A DNA stretch of 26,895 bases from NCBI GenBank assembly GCA_038231615.1, contig JBBRLA010000020.1, forward strand, positions 1 to 26,895, written 5' to 3'. Source of the DNA: JBBRLA01 sp038231615. GTDB taxonomy: Bacteria > Myxococcota_A > Polyangia > Palsa-1104 > JAEUJZ01. The notes under the pieces are model-generated. The model was not told the DNA's origin, ran no database searches, and saw only the letters and a list, made by a program, of their open reading frames with translations. Below, piece by piece: positions 24,114-26,895 of the stretch (the first letter of the stretch is position 1; each line of letters starts with the position of its first letter). A program made the position numbers and the translations under genes.

Positions 24114-24923
24114 ATGCGTATGAATCATGGGTTGCGTAACATTAGCTTTGCTTTCCTTCTAACCCCCGTGCTGTTCAGCGGCTGCGGGAACAGCGGCACG
24201 GGACCGGACCCGGGCACCACCGCGCTGGTACTTCCGGACTGCTCTGACGGGCAGCTCCTGGGCACCGACGCCAGCGGGAGCCTGGTGTGCAAGAATGCTC
24301 CTCAGGGGAGCTTCGCGCCGACGTCCTGTAACGCCAACCAGGCGTTGAACAGCGTCGACGGCATTGCCACCGTCTGCGTGGACCTGGGCACCGGTACCAA
24401 CAACACGGGCACACACGACAAGATCACCACTCTGAGCACCTCGGTCGACGATCAGACCACCCGCGCGATGAACATCGCCAAGGGCGGCGGTCCGGGCGCG
24501 GTCTTCGTCGGGCCCACCGACGTGCAGCCGAGCGCCCAGATCAAGCGCACCGGATCCGAGACGGGCCTGCACGCGGCCAACGATCTGTGCGGCGACAAGT
24601 ATGCCGGCTCCCACATGTGCACCGTCTGGGAAATGTACAACTCGGTGGTCGCGGGCCAGTTCAAGATGGCCGACGTCAGCGCCACCAAGCGCTACTGGAT
24701 CCTGTTCCCCTCGTGGAACTCCCCGATCGGCACCCCGCACGGCCCCGGACAGGGCTATGCCGACAACTGCGGCAGCATGAGCTACCCGACCCACGACAAG
24801 GCATGGACCGGCATCCAGGTCGCCTGGGAATTGCTGGAGACCGGCTCGGCCGGCTTCAGCTTCTACGGTGGCGATCTCGCCAAGTGCAGCGATGCCACCC
24901 GGGCCATCGCGTGTTGCAAGTAA
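24114..24923 (+). CDS. Exported lipoprotein A1 of tandem paralogue array
   Basis: 269 residues from the ATG with ggagggg just upstream; the longer frame from 23982 lacks a signal sequence. Signal peptide ends in the lipobox LFSGC. Two motifs of the form P-x-C-x-x-x-Q-x-L...G-x-x-x-C follow (LPDCSDGQLLGTDASGSLVC, then SCNANQALNSVDGIATVC). A variable spacer leads to a C-terminal module of about 130 residues: VFVGPTDVQPSAQIKRTG, AANDLCGDKYAGSHMCTVWE, RYWILF, GYADNCGSMSYPTHDKAW, ELLETGSAGFSFYGGDLAKC and final ACCK. The LC...G-x-H-[MV]-C-T-x-x-E stretch recalls lectin-like/DUF1554-like domains, but I cannot assign it. Probably surface-exposed. Confidence 0.85.
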   Translation: MRMNHGLRNISFAFLLTPVLFSGCGNSGTGPDPGTTALVLPDCSDGQLLGTDASGSLVCKNAPQGSFAPTSCNANQALNSVDGIATVCVDLGTGTNNTGTHDKITTLSTSVDDQTTRAMNIAKGGGPGAVFVGPTDVQPSAQIKRTGSETGLHAANDLCGDKYAGSHMCTVWEMYNSVVAGQFKMADVSATKRYWILFPSWNSPIGTPHGPGQGYADNCGSMSYPTHDKAWTGIQVAWELLETGSAGFSFYGGDLAKCSDATRAIACCK

Positions 24924-24938
24924 CAAAGGGGCACGACC

Positions 24939-25745
24939 ATGCGTAAAAGTAAGTTTGCATATGCGCTCGCTCTTGCCCCGCTGCTGCTCGGCGCGGGCGG
25001 TGAGAGGGCCAACAGCCTGACCCAGGCGGACTTCCCGATCTGCACGGGCCAGAACACCTACCTCGCGTTCCAGCAGAAGAAACTGGTCTGCCTGCCGATC
25101 AACAGCTCGACCTCGACGGCACCGCTGCCGACCTGCACCGGCAAGCTGCTGACCAACACGGCGGGCGGCGAGTTGTCCAACCTGGGATGCATCGCCCCGG
25201 GCACGGGGTCCGTGTCGGACGCCGATGTCGCCCTGGTAACCGCCATCCATGACAAGCTGACCAAGCTTGGCACGATTGTCGACGGCATCAAGGCCAACCC
25301 GGGTTCGGCGGCGCCGGTCTTTGTCGGGGTCACCGACGTGCAGCCGAACGCCCAGATCAAGCGCACCGGTTCGGAGACCGGCCTGCACGCCGTCACCGAC
25401 CTGTGCAACGACAAGTACGCTGGCTCCCACATGTGCACGGCCTACGAGCTGTACAACAGCGTGGCCGCCGGCGGCTTCAAGATGGCCGACGCGACCAACA
25501 AGAAGCTCAACAAGGCATGGATCTGGATGCCCACGTGGCACGAGTTCATCGGCACGGCGAACGGCACCGGCAAGGGCTATGCGGACAACTGCGGCAGCAT
25601 GAGCTATCCGACCCACGACAAGGCGTGGACCGGGGTGCAGGCGTCGTGGGAACTGCTGGAGACCGGCTCGGCCGGCTTCAGTTTCTACCACGGTGACCTG
25701 GCCAAGTGCAGCGCGACAACAAGCCCCATTGCCTGCTGCAAATAG
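24939..25745 (+). CDS. Exported protein B1 of tandem paralogue array
   Basis: 268 residues, 15 bases after A1, with the ribosome region aaggggcacgacc. The N-terminus MRKSKFAYALALAPLLLGAGG is a Sec signal without a lipobox Cys, so unlike A1 the protein is probably released or held by other means. It has C-x-G-x-N-T-Y-L type motifs (FPICTGQNTYLAFQQKKLVC, LPTCTGKLLT) and then the same C-terminal module, but more diverged: RTGSETGLHAVTDLCNDKYA, AYELYNSVAAGGFKMAD, a KLNKAWIWMPTWHEFIG segment in place of KRYWILFPSWNSPIG, and a shared end (FSFYHGDLAKC...IACCK). Function unknown; likely co-expressed with A1. Confidence 0.85.
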   Translation: MRKSKFAYALALAPLLLGAGGERANSLTQADFPICTGQNTYLAFQQKKLVCLPINSSTSTAPLPTCTGKLLTNTAGGELSNLGCIAPGTGSVSDADVALVTAIHDKLTKLGTIVDGIKANPGSAAPVFVGVTDVQPNAQIKRTGSETGLHAVTDLCNDKYAGSHMCTAYELYNSVAAGGFKMADATNKKLNKAWIWMPTWHEFIGTANGTGKGYADNCGSMSYPTHDKAWTGVQASWELLETGSAGFSFYHGDLAKCSATTSPIACCK

Positions 25746-25772
25746 CTGGCTAATGAACGTTTTGGAGGATTT

Positions 25773-26576
25773 ATGCGTAAGAACAACGCTTCTCGTATGA
25801 TTAAATCGATCGTCCTCATGGCGCCTCTCCTTGCGGCGGTGGCCTGCGACAGCAGCGGCACCAGCGGCGGCGGAAACGGCCTGACCATCCCGACCTGCCA
25901 GAACGGGGAGGCCCTGACCACCGATTCCAGCGGCGCGCTCCAGTGCAAGGCGCTGCCGGCGGGACAGGTCGTCGTCCCGACCTGCGATGCGACGACCCAG
26001 GCGCTGACCAGCGATGGCACCACCCTGTCGTGTGCCGTCCGCAATGTCGGCGGGGCCGACGCCACCGCGGTCAACACCACCCTCGATCAGTACAACAACC
26101 AGCTCATCACCTACAAGGGGATGCTGGACAACGCGCCGCACGGGGCGGCCCCGGTCTTCGTCGGCGCCACCGATGTGCAGCCCAGCGCCCAGATCAAGCG
26201 CACTGGATCGGAGACCGGCCTGAACGCCGCCAACGGCCTGTGCAGCGACAAGTACGCCGGCTCGCACATGTGCAACGTCACCGAGATGTACAACTCGGTG
26301 AACGCGGGCCAGTTCAAGATGGCCGACGTCAGCGCCACCAAGCGCTACTGGATCCTGTTCCCGGCGCTGAACGAGCCGATCGGCACCCCGCACGGCCCCA
26401 GCGCGGGCTATGCCGACAACTGCGGCAGCATGAGCTATCCGACCCACGACAAAGCGTGGACCGGCATCCAGGTCGCCTGGGAATTGCTGGAGACCGGCTC
26501 GGCCGGCTTCAGCTTCTACGGCGGAGATCTGGCCAAGTGCAGCGACAGCACCAGGGCCCTCGCCTGCTGCAAGTAG
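25773..26576 (+). CDS. Exported lipoprotein A2 of tandem paralogue array
   Basis: 267 residues with ggagg before the ATG. It is the second A-type gene: signal peptide with lipobox AVAC, the two N-terminal Cys motifs (IPTCQNGEALTTDSSGALQC and VPTCDATTQALTSDGTTLSC) and the C-terminal module nearly identical to A1, including RYWILFP, IGTPHGP and SMSYPTHDKAWTGIQVAWEL. The 70-130 spacer has diverged (TAVNTTLDQYNNQLITYKGML), probably a short helix. High nucleotide identity in the module but not in the N-terminus points to duplication followed by diversification or gene conversion of the 3' half. Confidence 0.85.
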   Translation: MRKNNASRMIKSIVLMAPLLAAVACDSSGTSGGGNGLTIPTCQNGEALTTDSSGALQCKALPAGQVVVPTCDATTQALTSDGTTLSCAVRNVGGADATAVNTTLDQYNNQLITYKGMLDNAPHGAAPVFVGATDVQPSAQIKRTGSETGLNAANGLCSDKYAGSHMCNVTEMYNSVNAGQFKMADVSATKRYWILFPALNEPIGTPHGPSAGYADNCGSMSYPTHDKAWTGIQVAWELLETGSAGFSFYGGDLAKCSDSTRALACCK

Positions 26577-26591
26577 CGAAGGGGCACGACC

Positions 26592-26895
26592 ATGCGTAAA
26601 CGTAACTTCGCTTATGCGCTGGCTCTTTCCCCGCTGCTGCTGGGTGCCGGAGGCCAGAAGGTCTCCGGCTTGACGGTTGACCGGTTCCCGCAGTGCGGCG
26701 ATGGGCAGTATTTGCAGTATCGCGGCGGGGCCATCACGTGCGTGGCCATCACCGGCGGCAACACCTTGTTGCCGCACTGTTCGGGGCTGCTCTTGACCAA
26801 CCAGAAGACCGGTGTCGGCACCGGGCGGGGGGGCATCAACCACGGCAAGGGGGCGGTCTCCGACCCGGATGTCCTGGCGGGCATGAAAATTAAAG
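26592..26895 (+). CDS. Exported protein B2, truncated by window end
   Basis: The first 101 codons of the second B-type gene. It starts 15 bases after A2 with the same spacer (ggggcacgacc-ATG) and the same signal MRKRNFAYALALSPLLLGAGG as B1. The N-terminal Cys motifs are recognisable (FPQCGDGQYLQYRGGAITC, LPHCSGLLLTNQKTG), followed by a Gly-rich stretch absent from B1 and VSDPDVLAGM, which aligns with VSDADVALVT. The frame is open at the end of the window, so the C-terminal module is expected but not seen. Confidence 0.8.
   Translation, partial: MRKRNFAYALALSPLLLGAGGQKVSGLTVDRFPQCGDGQYLQYRGGAITCVAITGGNTLLPHCSGLLLTNQKTGVGTGRGGINHGKGAVSDPDVLAGMKIK

Larger units (their letters stand above)
24114..26895 (+). 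repeat. Tandem duplication of a two-gene unit (A1-B1, A2-B2)
   Basis: The A-to-B spacers are almost identical (taacaaaggggcacgacc and tagcgaaggggcacgacc). The B starts match, and A1 and A2 share most of their 3' halves, so the whole A-B pair of about 1.65 kb was duplicated. More copies may follow to the right. Confidence 0.88.

Noticed and set aside
24159..26843. An 894-codon open frame on the minus strand across the tandem surface genes
   Set aside because: It is antisense to three well-supported exported proteins; high GC and repeated codon use keep it open. Its translation is low-complexity with internal repetition mirroring the sense repeats.

Overview
The window looks like chromosomal DNA from a high-GC Gram-negative bacterium, most likely a myxobacterium-like member of the Myxococcota (inference). 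The grounds are the strongly GC-biased codon use, many Asp-rich or Cys-rich lipoproteins, a Ser/Thr kinase with a C-terminal PEGA-like domain, outer-membrane barrels and large WD40 proteins. One stretch is very different: 6421-6480 is 30% G+C by hand count, against 75% at 10921-10980.

Left part (1-5230): a glutathione S-transferase, a lipoprotein phosphoesterase with an extra N-terminal domain, a decayed MmcQ/YjbR gene, a secreted or membrane-anchored metzincin-type zinc protease, and on the minus strand a translationally coupled pair of a DM13 lipoprotein and an outer-membrane beta-barrel.

Accessory part (about 3530-8560): a patch of dispersed repeats surrounds an AT-rich two-gene cassette (5864-7366) of unknown function, with a small protein gene on each side. 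It ends in three successive blocks of short tandem repeats (41, 22 and 20 bp units) directly upstream of a 1529-residue protein. That protein joins a NACHT/STAND-like P-loop ATPase, 14 WD40 blades (two seven-bladed propellers) and a C-terminal Uma2-type PD-(D/E)XK nuclease. It is the best candidate here for a little-described system, perhaps a defence or self-killing sensor (inference).

Housekeeping part (13203-15792): queA and tgt overlap in one queuosine operon and converge on a bolA-family gene.

Right part (16037-23807): a Lys/Pro-rich repeat protein with a zinc-knuckle-like motif behind a promoter rich in repeats, two Cys-rich lipoproteins, a receiver-domain remnant, rarA (replication-associated AAA+ ATPase), a membrane Ser/Thr kinase and an acyl-CoA thioesterase-like gene.

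Right edge (24055-26895): a tandemly duplicated pair of exported-protein genes in the order A1-B1-A2-B2, with B2 cut by the window end. The complete members share an almost identical C-terminal Cys-containing module of about 130 residues behind divergent N-termini. It looks like a diversifying surface-protein array.
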